The notes below the pieces were generated by a model. The model made no database searches. It was not told the DNA's origin and saw only the letters and a program-made list of their open reading frames with translations. Of a DNA stretch of 64,000 nucleotides, positions 9,720 through 18,943 are shown piece by piece. Position numbers and translations under genes: made by a program. The stretch's first letter is position 1. Each line of letters begins with the position of its first letter. The stretch covers positions 558,001 to 622,000 of the forward strand of contig JAIETZ010000003.1 of assembly GCA_019744775.1 (NCBI GenBank), given 5' to 3'. The stretch is from Candidatus Obscuribacterales bacterium. GTDB lineage: Bacteria > Cyanobacteriota > Vampirovibrionia > Obscuribacterales > Obscuribacteraceae.

Positions 9720-10031
9720 TTATTTTTTCTCGGGAACTAGGTCGTCCTCGTGGATTCGGCTTCCTGTCGGGATGGCGTGAATAGGTATGCGTCCGACTGC
9801 TAGAGCGTATGAATCTAGCGTGCCTGGCTTTGGTTCGGTGCGCGATTCTTCTTCTTTTACGCAGTCCGATGTTATTGGTTTTCCGGCTGGCAGATCGACT
9901 GCTGCAACTACAACGGTTGGCCCGTGCTCTGCCTGCTGTATGTTTCCCGTTTGTCCGAATAGCAAACATGCGCCCAAAAACGCTAACGCGGCTAAAGTCA
10001 CGAAAATAATGATGCGTTGATTTGGACGCAT
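9720..10031 (-). CDS. SAF-domain membrane protein (CpaB/FlgA-like)
   Basis: A 103-residue protein with one N-terminal membrane segment (about residues 8-24) and a SAF-type fold: VVVAAVDLPAGKPIT followed by VGRIPIHAIPTGSRIHEDDLV, the two halves typical of CpaB/RcpC, FlgA and antifreeze-like domains. It is far shorter than CpaB (usually 230 or more residues), so it is a minimal anchored SAF domain facing outward. The gene begins 15 bp after the PATAN/zinc-ribbon gene on the same strand and is probably its operon partner. The function is unknown. Confidence 0.7.
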   Translation of the reverse strand: MRPNQRIIIFVTLAALAFLGACLLFGQTGNIQQAEHGPTVVVAAVDLPAGKPITSDCVKEEESRTEPKPGTLDSYALAVGRIPIHAIPTGSRIHEDDLVPEKK

Positions 10032-10046
10032 AACTTATGCGCTTCT

Positions 10047-12326
10047 CTAGTGAGATCCAGCTGCTTGCGATGCGACCATGTTGTTGATTGTCGACAGCGA
10101 CTCCATGTAGTTGAGGTCTTGTCCGGCTGTATAAGGACGAGCAACAACTACTACGGTCTTGCCGCCCGATGGAGCCTTGTAGGCGCAGACCATAGCCATT
10201 TCATTGCCGCCGCCCTTGCGTGGGTAACGTCCGACGAACCAGTCCATGTTCTTGCCGCCGACAGTTACTTGTCCTTTGGCCACTTGTACGCTTTGCAGAT
10301 TGCTCACTTTCTGGAAGTTGGCAAATGGTACTTGTTTTGCAACTGTGTCTAGACTCTGCAGCGGTGCATTATTGCCCCAGATTGTGAACAACATCTTTTG
10401 ATTTTGTTCTTGGGAAACCATTCCAAAAGAAGGCATTGGCTCTGTCCGGAATGATGTGTCTTCAAATGAATAGGCGGTAAGTGGTTGAGACTTTAGTCCG
10501 GATTGAGAGATCAATGATTCCATTGATACTTCCGGTACAACACCTTGATCGGTTGAAGCTTCCTGAATTACGCCGTTATCGTGCGAAACTGGCTTGACAC
10601 CGCCATTTGGATTGGAGGCAACAGCTGGTTGATTGTGATTGCCGTTGGGTCTCGGATTTGATACAGCTCCGTAGACGAAATATAGAACTAGTCCAATTAT
10701 GGCTATGCTCAAAGGCAGCATTACCAGTGCGCCTGGGTGTAAGCCGGATTTAGTTTGTGACGACTCACGCAGTCTTCTGGCATTTTCCATCTTTTCGGCC
10801 GGGTCTTCGCCTAGCGCCGCTTCTTCCATGTCGACACCGCAGCTTCTGCACATCCCAACTTCTACATTTCGTGCATGGCAGTTTGCGCAAATGAAACGAC
10901 CTAATGGTTGTGAAGCTTCGGCTACTGCTTTTAGTGTGGCAGCAGCTGCTGCTTTTTCTTGAGCCTCGGCAGCCAATTCTTCAGCAGTTGGCGGAGCCGG
11001 CTCCTTGCGAATATTTTCAATGTCCTGCAGAGCGGCTACCCAAACAGAGCGATAGAGCTTTTGTGGTAATGGTGTGTGACCAGGTCTGCCGGAGTAGATG
11101 CCTGTGTAAAGGCCAATCAAGTAATTGTCTTTCAAAACAAGTGCACCATAACCCCAGTGTGGCACAGGTACTGTGTGCAAGAGGACGTTGGTGTCTACTA
11201 GTCGGCTTGGACCGAAGAAGTTGCCTTGATTAACGATTGGTCTTCCTGACAGTGGATCAAGATAGAAAGCATTCAATTCATCCCAAACTTCGATATTCAT
11301 ATCGACTGTTGGAACCAAAGGCGTGCCTATTTGTCCGCTTCTGACAAATGGTGACTTTCTATAAATATCAATCAAATGATTGTTGAGCATGTCTTGCAAT
11401 GCTTGCACGATTGAATAGGTATCTACTCCAATGCGTTGCGTTAGTTTTTCAATTGATAGATAACCATCCAGCCATGGCCAGAGTCTTTCGGCAACCCAAC
11501 GTAAGTTTGGATTGACTAGATTTGGATCGAAGGCTCCATTGCCTGCCAGATAACGAGCTTCCGGACCACCTAATGCATGAATGATTGGTCTGACTTGCTC
11601 CGCTCTCAATATGGCTTCGCCTATTAGTGCGTCTGCGCTTTGATCTAAGTTGCGCACGTTTGGCCAAACAAAGCTGTGGCTTGTCTGGAAGAGGAATGAA
11701 CCAGCAGGTTTTTGATAGATGAGTTCGAATACTGCTGCTTCGTTGGTCAAATGCTTGTACGTGGCGCGTCTTATCTTGCCGCCGTGAATGTCTAATCGCG
11801 CAATAGGAATGTTGCGGCTGTCGACGACGGTAAGCAAACCATCTGTGCCGATTGAAATAGTGCGCTTGATGATGGAAGGCATGTCTTCGCCTTTGAATCC
11901 GTGCGAGACATCCATGTCGGAGATTGGCAATTGAATTGCCAGTTTCATATTGAGCTCTGCTGCCAGTTGTGGATCGAGGGGACGCAGGCGCGGCTCGACT
12001 TCAATAACAGCTATATCGTTTTCTGGAAGATAGATAGGATCTTGTGGTGAGCCTGTTTGTGAGAGATAACACCAGTGAGCCTCTGTGGTGTTGAAGGTTG
12101 GGTGCAGTGCTATTGATTTAACCGCGTACTGCAAATCAGCGTGTGGGAAGTTAACCGCTAATGCCCACGGAGCTTCGATGTATTTGAATACGGCACTGGC
12201 ATTCACCAGCATTCGGTTTGTTGAAATAAGACAGGCAGGACCAAGTGTTTTCTCTGGATTAAGTGTGCGATCCACTACAAAACCAACAGAGTCGTAAATG
12301 GATTCCCAAGACTTATCGATTTCCAT
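10047..12326 (-). CDS. Multidomain PATAN (DUF4388)/zinc-ribbon membrane protein
   Basis: A 759-residue protein of unusual build. Residues 1-120 resemble a trypsin-like fold (ENDIAVIEVE fits the catalytic-Asp strand) but no catalytic His is seen. About 155-215 matches PATAN/DUF4388 (a two-component-associated domain named from cyanobacterial PatA), followed by a winged-helix-like stretch near 285-330. An Ala/Glu-rich helix leads to a zinc ribbon (CANC then CRSC, near 480-500), then one membrane segment and an outward domain of about 190 residues. The ATG has GGAG 10 bp upstream. It probably relays a signal between cytoplasm and envelope; the function is inferred. The SAF gene follows at once. 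Confidence 0.65.
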   Translation of the reverse strand: MEIDKSWESIYDSVGFVVDRTLNPEKTLGPACLISTNRMLVNASAVFKYIEAPWALAVNFPHADLQYAVKSIALHPTFNTTEAHWCYLSQTGSPQDPIYLPENDIAVIEVEPRLRPLDPQLAAELNMKLAIQLPISDMDVSHGFKGEDMPSIIKRTISIGTDGLLTVVDSRNIPIARLDIHGGKIRRATYKHLTNEAAVFELIYQKPAGSFLFQTSHSFVWPNVRNLDQSADALIGEAILRAEQVRPIIHALGGPEARYLAGNGAFDPNLVNPNLRWVAERLWPWLDGYLSIEKLTQRIGVDTYSIVQALQDMLNNHLIDIYRKSPFVRSGQIGTPLVPTVDMNIEVWDELNAFYLDPLSGRPIVNQGNFFGPSRLVDTNVLLHTVPVPHWGYGALVLKDNYLIGLYTGIYSGRPGHTPLPQKLYRSVWVAALQDIENIRKEPAPPTAEELAAEAQEKAAAAATLKAVAEASQPLGRFICANCHARNVEVGMCRSCGVDMEEAALGEDPAEKMENARRLRESSQTKSGLHPGALVMLPLSIAIIGLVLYFVYGAVSNPRPNGNHNQPAVASNPNGGVKPVSHDNGVIQEASTDQGVVPEVSMESLISQSGLKSQPLTAYSFEDTSFRTEPMPSFGMVSQEQNQKMLFTIWGNNAPLQSLDTVAKQVPFANFQKVSNLQSVQVAKGQVTVGGKNMDWFVGRYPRKGGGNEMAMVCAYKAPSGGKTVVVVARPYTAGQDLNYMESLSTINNMVASQAAGSH

Positions 12327-12459
12327 ACCCGGTTATCTCCCATGTAATGACTGGCTCCCGAGATACATACCCGCGCAGCCTAATTTTCAAAATGGGATCT
12401 TACGGAAGTAACATTAACTTCTTGGCTTGCCAAGAGGCTTTTGGCTGTTTACCAAATGG

Positions 12460-12876
12460 CTATGAACGCCAGAATTGCCACCAGTGCTTCTTTTGGGCTT
12501 TGGCAGGCTCATCGGAGCCAGTCTCGGGTGTAGCGACCGGGATTTCAACTGTCTTGGTGAAGGCGATTTCGACGTCGGCGTTCTGCTTTTGTCCGCCTTC
12601 AGGGGTTATCTCTAAATGGTAGATGCCGGGCATCAGGTAAAAGCTTGATGTACGGTATAGACCTTCTTGACCCTTTTTGTCGTAGACGCGTGTTTCGATA
12701 GCGGTGACTGGGTGGTCGGTCTTGAGCTTCACTTCGCCGGTGTAGAAGTTGGCTGTCAGCCAGACAAGGACGGTGCCGGCAGCGCCTACTATGGTTATGA
12801 CTTTGGTGACGACGCCGAGGGTTTTGTCGGCGTGTTCCACTTTTGTGGGGGTGGGTTTTTCAGCTTGAATATTCAT
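12460..12876 (-). CDS. Small membrane protein with PEGA-like outer domain
   Basis: A 138-residue protein with a charged N-terminus, one membrane segment (VVTKVITIVGAAGTVLVWL) and a beta-rich outer domain that includes YLMPGIYHLEITPEGG, similar to PEGA-type beta domains that often bind carbohydrate or the cell wall. The C-terminus is Lys/Trp-rich (KKHWWQFWRS). The ATG was chosen over an in-frame TTG 18 bp upstream, which has AAGG only 3 bp away; either is possible. The gene is 133 bp upstream of the PATAN gene on the same strand. No specific function is recognised. Confidence 0.6.
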   Translation of the reverse strand: MNIQAEKPTPTKVEHADKTLGVVTKVITIVGAAGTVLVWLTANFYTGEVKLKTDHPVTAIETRVYDKKGQEGLYRTSSFYLMPGIYHLEITPEGGQKQNADVEIAFTKTVEIPVATPETGSDEPAKAQKKHWWQFWRS

Positions 12877-12938
12877 TTCACTTGATATTAGCAAAGACCT
12901 TCAAAGGGATCTTTGATTCTGGCTAAACTTGCTATAGC

Positions 12939-13026
12939 AGAGCAAAGAGCGGCGATAGAGCCGGTCGCAGCGATGCGTGGAAGAGCGGGCAGCAAGCGAA
13001 GTTGCCGGCTCGGCGGCAACGGAGCA
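12939..13026 (+). repeat. Dispersed structured repeat, copy A
   Basis: This is one of four related elements in the window (others near 15282, 17584 and 51298). Its first 30 bases are nearly identical to copy B (GAGCAAGAGCGGCGA then GAGCCGGTCGCAG). The 3' part has the family core GCAAGCGAAG, a perfect 6-bp hairpin (TTGCCG/CGGCAA) and the closing CGGAGCATAA. It lies next to the groEL terminator. No reading frame is evident. Confidence 0.65.
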
Positions 13027-13029
13027 TAA

Positions 13030-13058
13030 AAAAGAGGTGGGGGGTACCCACCTCTTTT
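13030..13058 (-). terminator. Rho-independent terminator of groESL
   Basis: A perfect 12-bp stem (AAAAGAGGTGGG and its complement CCCACCTCTTTT) closes a 5-base loop. Read on the minus strand, the stem is followed by a T tract. It lies about 55 bp past the groEL stop codon. Confidence 0.85.
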
Positions 13059-13075
13059 ATTTCATCTTGGTCCGT

Positions 13076-13099
13076 TGTAGGGGCGCATTGCATGCGCCC
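13076..13099 (+). repeat. 24-bp palindromic repeat (PR24), copy 1
   Basis: The element has arms GGGCGCA and TGCGCCC around TTGCA, with the one-sided leader TGTAG. It is an exact consensus copy, located between the groEL stop and the groESL terminator. Confidence 0.85.
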
Positions 13100-13113
13100 T
13101 TTATGAGTTCTTG

Positions 13114-14769
<1,656 letters not shown>

Positions 14770-14789
14770 CTACGTGTGTAAAGAGTATC

Positions 14790-14813
14790 GGGCGTATGCA
14801 ATGCGCCCCTACA
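14790..14813 (-). repeat. PR24 repeat, copy 2, between groES and groEL
   Basis: This is the reverse-orientation palindromic repeat with one arm mismatch (GGGCGTA instead of GGGCGCA). It sits inside the groES-groEL gap, about 50 bp before the groEL start, so it will form a hairpin in the dicistronic mRNA. Confidence 0.8.
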
Positions 14814-14821
14814 AAAGCTGC

Positions 14822-15133
14822 TTAGCCGACAATTGCCAGAATGTCGCGCTCTTGAAGAATCAAATACTCGACGCCATCGATTTTGACTTCGGTGCCGGAG
14901 TACTTAGCAAAGAGAACCTTATCGCCAGCTTTGACTTCCATTGGTTGGCGGTTGCCTTTATCGTCAAATCTGCCAGGACCTGCAGCCAGAACTTCGCCTT
15001 GCTGTGGCTTTTCTTTGGCGGTGTCAGGCAGGACGATTCCACCGGCGGTCTTTTCCTCGGCTTCGAGTTTTTTGACGACAACGCGGTCGGCTAGTGGTTT
15101 CAAACTGAGTTTATTAGGTGTTGCTGTAGCCAC
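14822..15133 (-). CDS. groS: Co-chaperonin GroES (10 kDa)
   Basis: A 103-residue GroES that caps Gro[14 protein letters not shown], the mobile loop [21 protein letters not shown], and the C-terminal [13 protein letters not shown] are typical. The start is GTG, with AGGAG seven bases upstream. An in-frame TTG five codons earlier lies inside the Shine-Dalgarno itself and cannot be the start. It is the first gene of the groESL operon. Confidence 0.95.
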   Translation of the reverse strand: MATATPNKLSLKPLADRVVVKKLEAEEKTAGGIVLPDTAKEKPQQGEVLAAGPGRFDDKGNRQPMEVKAGDKVLFAKYSGTEVKIDGVEYLILQERDILAIVG

Positions 15134-15176
15134 TGGAACTCTCCTCAAATTGGTTTAGATTGGAACGAAAGGTGAG

Positions 15177-15198
15177 ACGGTTTTCAGAAGAAAACTGT
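15177..15198. promoter_or_regulatory. Short inverted repeat upstream of groES
   Basis: A 9-bp stem with one G-T pair (ACGGTTTTC / GAAAACTGT) and a 4-base loop lies about 45-65 bp before the groES start. It is not a CIRCE element (no TTAGCACTC half-site), but it is in the right place to be an operator or an mRNA structure. Confidence 0.3.
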
Positions 15199-15281
15199 TC
15201 TCGCCCGACAAATAGAAGTTTATCTATTAGAAACCGCTGGAGAGCTGCTTTAGCTACATTTTTTAAGGATTTTTGACGCAC

Positions 15282-15380
15282 CGAAGCGGAGCAAGAGCGG
15301 CGAAGAGCCGGTCGCAGTGGAGCGGCCGGGCACAGCCGGATGGCAAGCGAAGGTGTAGGCGTTAGCCGAAACCGGAGCTA
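15282..15380 (+). repeat. Dispersed structured repeat, copy B
   Basis: This copy shares its 5' part with copy A and its 3' part with copy D: AGTGGAGCG, CCGGATGGCAAGCGAAGG, then a short hairpin (GGC GTTA GCC) and CCGGAGC. It directly abuts the stop codon of the GGDEF gene, in the groES upstream region. Confidence 0.65.
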
Positions 15381-17051
15381 TTAGTCAGATTTCTTCTTGA
15401 ACAAAGTCGGCGCCGAACGCATCCAGGGAGAGAACTCCTCCTTAGCGTTTATTACATGTTTCATCTTGGCTTGCCGCTCGCCGACCACAGCCAATCGGGC
15501 TTTGGTAGCCAGCTCTTCCCAGGCAATTGGACCCTGGTTCTGTTGCCCCAACTCAGCCAATTTGACTCTATCTCGGCCTTCGTATTTAGCCACGTCCAGA
15601 GCCTGTTCAGCAGCCTGCAGAAGCTGTTCTGCGTCGGTGGCATTATAAGGACAAGCCGCTAAGCCGATGGAGACTGTCACCATGCCGATTCCGGGGGCTG
15701 TTTTTCCCCGTATCTTCTGGCGCAGGCGGTCAGCCACGTCATTGGCATTTTGCAGAGGTGTTTCCGGCAAGATTATTCCGAATTGCGCCCCGGCTGTGCG
15801 ACAAGGAATATCTATGTCGCGAAGCGTCTCTTTGATAATCGCTGCTGCGTGTTTAATTGCTTCATCGCCTTTGTCTTGTCCGAAGTATTCGTTGACATGC
15901 GAAAGGTGATCAATGTCTATTAGCATAACTGCTAAATCGCGCTTGTGGCGCTGCGATCTCTCAATCTCTTTAGCCAATGATTCTTCAAAGTGCCAGCGAT
16001 TGTAGAGACCGGTATGCGCATCTTCAATTGCTTGAGCAGTCACTGACTCGTGAGTGAGTGCTGTCGACAGGGCTGTCGAGACTTGCGCAACAAGTGATTC
16101 TAATAGTTCAATTTGTTCGCGATGGAAAGCGCGCTGTTCAACAGCGAATACGAGAATTGCACCTAGTGCTTTACCGTCGTGAATCATGGGAATAGCTAAA
16201 GCCGAACCAAAGTTGCTACCGTCGGCAGCCCTTGGCAAGCCATGAGCATGATTGCTGGCATCGGGTAAATATTCCGGTTTGCCGGAGGACATTGCTCGTC
16301 CGGTAATTGTATTGCTTAGCGATAAATCCAATTGATCCATGCCGCGTCCGTCGAAACCTTTGAACGCAGTTACCTTCAGCGCATTTTCCTTTTCCGGATC
16401 GTTGAGCAAAATCATGCAGTCTGAAGTGTTACTTAAAACAAGCACTGTGTCCGCAGCAATTTGCAGAACTTCCGCCACTTTTAAGACACTGGAATTAAGC
16501 GCGCAAGTCGTTTTGTAGAGAGTATTCAGACGCTCACGCTCGAATTCGCTGCGTCCAAAGAGAATGGCATTCGCCACAGCTAGAGCAATAATGTCTGCTA
16601 CTTCTTGCAATATAGGAGCTTGAGCTGCGCCCATTGGATCGGAGAGATCGATGAGTAATGCGCCAACCATTAGTTTGGATGCGATAAGCGGCAAAGCAAT
16701 TTGGGTTTTAGAGTTTTCTCGCTGCATAACTGTATGCGAAATATCAGGGGCAGGTCTTCCTTGACCGGCAGTTGCCGACGCTCTTTTTTGAGCAACTTCT
16801 TTCAATAAGCTTTCAGCCGTAAAAGGAACAATTCGCAATTGCTCCATAGAGGCTTCGGAGTATCCGCGAGCCGACATTAGCTTAAATGCCAAGCCTTCGT
16901 TATCGGCAAGAAAAATGGCTACCTTAGCTCCGCCGGGCAACTCGGACAAGTGCTGGGTTGCAGCTTCCAAGACGTCCTTGAGGCGTAATGAGGTAATGAG
17001 AGCCTTTTGCATGGCCATATAACGCTGCAAAAGGTTGGTATCGCTTATCAT
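15381..17051 (-). CDS. GAF-GAF-GGDEF protein with degenerate active site
   Basis: A 556-residue soluble signalling protein: two GAF domains (about residues 20-170 and 190-340) and a C-terminal GGDEF fold starting at AHTGLYNRWHFEESL. The signature loop is AGAQF instead of GGDEF, so diguanylate cyclase activity is unlikely. The upstream inhibitory motif RxxD (RDID) is preserved at the right spacing, so the domain may bind cyclic-di-GMP as a receptor. The codons were checked in the sequence. No membrane segment is present. The neighbours are groES upstream of its 3' end and a divergent HIT gene. Confidence 0.88.
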   Translation of the reverse strand: MISDTNLLQRYMAMQKALITSLRLKDVLEAATQHLSELPGGAKVAIFLADNEGLAFKLMSARGYSEASMEQLRIVPFTAESLLKEVAQKRASATAGQGRPAPDISHTVMQRENSKTQIALPLIASKLMVGALLIDLSDPMGAAQAPILQEVADIIALAVANAILFGRSEFERERLNTLYKTTCALNSSVLKVAEVLQIAADTVLVLSNTSDCMILLNDPEKENALKVTAFKGFDGRGMDQLDLSLSNTITGRAMSSGKPEYLPDASNHAHGLPRAADGSNFGSALAIPMIHDGKALGAILVFAVEQRAFHREQIELLESLVAQVSTALSTALTHESVTAQAIEDAHTGLYNRWHFEESLAKEIERSQRHKRDLAVMLIDIDHLSHVNEYFGQDKGDEAIKHAAAIIKETLRDIDIPCRTAGAQFGIILPETPLQNANDVADRLRQKIRGKTAPGIGMVTVSIGLAACPYNATDAEQLLQAAEQALDVAKYEGRDRVKLAELGQQNQGPIAWEELATKARLAVVGERQAKMKHVINAKEEFSPWMRSAPTLFKKKSD

Positions 17052-17123
17052 TTAAGATCTCCCTTCTTTAGCCTCATATACCCTGTTCTCTTTAATTAGC
17101 ACATTCCTATAAGACATATGGAA

Positions 17124-17147
17124 TAGGGGCGCACTATTATCAGGCGC
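17124..17147 (+). repeat. PR24 repeat, degenerate copy
   Basis: TAGGGGCGCA is followed by a changed centre and a partial right arm (CAGGCGC). It lies in the gap between the GGDEF and HIT genes, which also holds a loose direct repeat ending in AAAAATA. Confidence 0.35.
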
Positions 17148-17193
17148 TCGATAGATAAAAATACGTCGGTAGACAAAAATAAACGGAGCATCA

Positions 17194-17538
17194 ATGACTA
17201 AAAAAATAGACGACTGCCTTTTCTGCAAAATTGCCGCAAAGGAAATTCCTTCCAATATAGTGCTTGAAGGTGATGACTTCGTGGCTATCCGGGACATTCA
17301 TCCACAGGCGCCGACTCATATGCTGATTTTGCCGAAAAACCATTACGACAATTTGGCACAAGCCGAAGATGCTGAAGAATTAGGCCGGCTCTTTATGGTT
17401 GCTAAACAATTGGCTGAACTGGACAAATTAAAAGGGTTCAGAGTTGTGGTCAACAACGGGCGTGAATCAGGTCAAACCGTCGACCACCTACATATTCATG
17501 TGCTCGGCGGGCGCTTCCTCAAATGGCCACCAGGTTGA
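17194..17538 (+). CDS. HIT family nucleotide hydrolase (HinT-like)
   Basis: A 114-residue histidine-triad protein. His98, His100 and His102 in DHLHIHVLGGR form the triad, and CLFCKIAAKEIPS at the N-terminus is typical of HinT/PKCI proteins. Family members hydrolyse nucleoside phosphoramidates such as aminoacyl-AMP. The ATG follows GGAG at five bases. The gene is divergent from the GGDEF gene, and a structured repeat follows it. Confidence 0.92.
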   Translation: MTKKIDDCLFCKIAAKEIPSNIVLEGDDFVAIRDIHPQAPTHMLILPKNHYDNLAQAEDAEELGRLFMVAKQLAELDKLKGFRVVVNNGRESGQTVDHLHIHVLGGRFLKWPPG

Positions 17539-17583
17539 AGAATGTTTCCTTAAGTAACGAGCCTGGCTAAAGTCACAAAAAAT

Positions 17584-17713
17584 AGCGAGAACGAGCGTTG
17601 CGGGTAGCGAAATAGCGACGAAGGAGCTATGGAGCGGACTTGTGAGAATCCAATGCGAGTGGAGCGCGGGGCGCCGGAGGCAAGTGAAGGTGCCATTCAT
17701 GGCACCGGAACAT
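17584..17713 (+). repeat. Dispersed structured repeat, copy C
   Basis: The longest copy. It begins AGCGAGAACGAGCG, like copy D, and ends with GTGGAGCG, GGCAAGTGAAG, a perfect 7-bp hairpin (GTGCCAT/ATGGCAC) and CCGGAACATAAG. It lies downstream of the HIT gene and may act as its 3' structure. Confidence 0.6.
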
Positions 17714-17717
17714 AAGT

Positions 17718-18032
17718 GTGTTTCATAACCTCTTGAAATGGGTATTACTTAAGTGCAAGGCATGGTGGGAGTCTATTAGTGGGAAAGCTTGCAGGTCTCA
17801 AAAAGATGGTGCAAAACCGATGGTTACCCAGGAGAAAAATGATCATGTATTGTGGATGGCGGATTGCTACACGCTAGCAAAACGCTTTCCTGAAGTGACC
17901 ACCTGGATGTCACTGTTGGAGAAAATTGCCCCTAAAACCTGCAGTCTAAGCCCATTCCACTATTGGTTGTGGAAAGAAATTTGGCTTGCTTCGCATTCAA
18001 CAGATGCAGAAGAAAAACCTGCTTTGGTATAG
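17718..18032 (+). CDS. Small hypothetical protein, Trp-rich
   Basis: A possible 104-residue protein starting at GTG; an internal ATG at 17820 would give 70 residues. It is rich in Trp and Lys, with a helix-like middle (LAKRFPEVTTWMSLLEKIAP). There is no convincing Shine-Dalgarno, no signal peptide and no recognised domain. It fills the gap between the structured repeat and the convergent GT2 gene and ends 8 bp from it. It could be chance coding. Confidence 0.35.
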   Translation: MFHNLLKWVLLKCKAWWESISGKACRSQKDGAKPMVTQEKNDHVLWMADCYTLAKRFPEVTTWMSLLEKIAPKTCSLSPFHYWLWKEIWLASHSTDAEEKPALV

Positions 18033-18040
18033 GCGGAAAT

Positions 18041-18838
18041 TTAAGGACGGAAAAGTGGACTTGCTTTGAGTCCATTCTTTGCTGCCCAGAAGCTCATTAG
18101 GCTGCGCAATACGCCTAAGCCATACTTGACGCTATTCATAAAATTGATTGATGAAGCTTCAGCGAAATAACGTGTTTCGACTGGAATTTCTTCGATGTTG
18201 AATCCGAAGTAGACAGCCTGGCAAAGTATTTCCGCATCGAAAACAAATGCGAGTGAATTGCGCAGGAATGGAACTGTCTCGAGGAAACGACGGCTGTATG
18301 CTCTGTAGCCCGTGTGGAACTCAGATAAGTTTGTGCCGAGAATTGTGTTTTGTGTAGTTGTCAAAAAGCGATTGGCGATGTATTTGTACATCGGCATTCC
18401 GCCTTTAAGTGCACCACCACCGAGGAAGCGTGAGCCTAATACGATATCTGCACGTCCTTCAACAATTGGTGCAATCATTTCCGGAATTTTGCGTGGATCG
18501 TATTGGTAATCCGGGTGCAACATGATGACGATATCGGCACCATCACGCAGTGCTTCGAAATAGCAAGTCTTTTGGTTGCCACCATAACCAAGGTTATGTG
18601 GGTGTTTAACAACCTTGATCGGCAATGTGCCGGCAACTGCAACTGTGTCGTCTTTGCTGCAGTCGTCTACGAGAATCACTTCTGAGAATGTGCCCTTCGG
18701 CATGTCTTCAAAGGTCTTCAGTAACGTTTTGGCAGCATTGTATGCCGGCATAGTGACTATGACCTTAGGATTTTGGGGAACAGAGCTAGTGGTGCTAGCG
18801 GTCTGGCTGGATTGATAAGTAGTCGTGCTATTAACCAT
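18041..18838 (-). CDS. Family 2 glycosyltransferase (dolichol-phosphate-mannose synthase-like)
   Basis: A 265-residue GT2 enzyme. VIVTMPAYNAAKT, ILVDDCSKDDT and MLHPDYQYDP are the nucleotide-sugar and metal-binding segments. The C-terminal part (FHTGYRAYSRRFLETVPF, then IEEIPVETRY) is typical of DPM-like enzymes. No membrane segments follow, so it is a soluble or peripheral enzyme. The ATG at MVNSTTTYQ was chosen; a longer frame adds 27 residues without a ribosome site. It is divergent from a membrane TPR gene. Confidence 0.85.
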   Translation of the reverse strand: MVNSTTTYQSSQTASTTSSVPQNPKVIVTMPAYNAAKTLLKTFEDMPKGTFSEVILVDDCSKDDTVAVAGTLPIKVVKHPHNLGYGGNQKTCYFEALRDGADIVIMLHPDYQYDPRKIPEMIAPIVEGRADIVLGSRFLGGGALKGGMPMYKYIANRFLTTTQNTILGTNLSEFHTGYRAYSRRFLETVPFLRNSLAFVFDAEILCQAVYFGFNIEEIPVETRYFAEASSINFMNSVKYGLGVLRSLMSFWAAKNGLKASPLFRP

Positions 18839-18943
18839 ATCGATTCTGCAAATTCCTAAGTAAGAGTCTAATAAATTCCCAAACCCTAGCATGTTAAGAG
18901 GACTTGGCTTCAAAGTCAATTTTCAAAGGGGTACATTAGGTTA

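Noticed and set aside
15133-15148. A TTG start for groES five codons upstream
   Set aside because: The TTG overlaps the AGGAG ribosome site that serves the GTG start.
15134-15280. A CIRCE (HrcA) operator before groESL
   Set aside because: No TTAGCACTC-like inverted repeat is present; only a short unrelated hairpin is seen.
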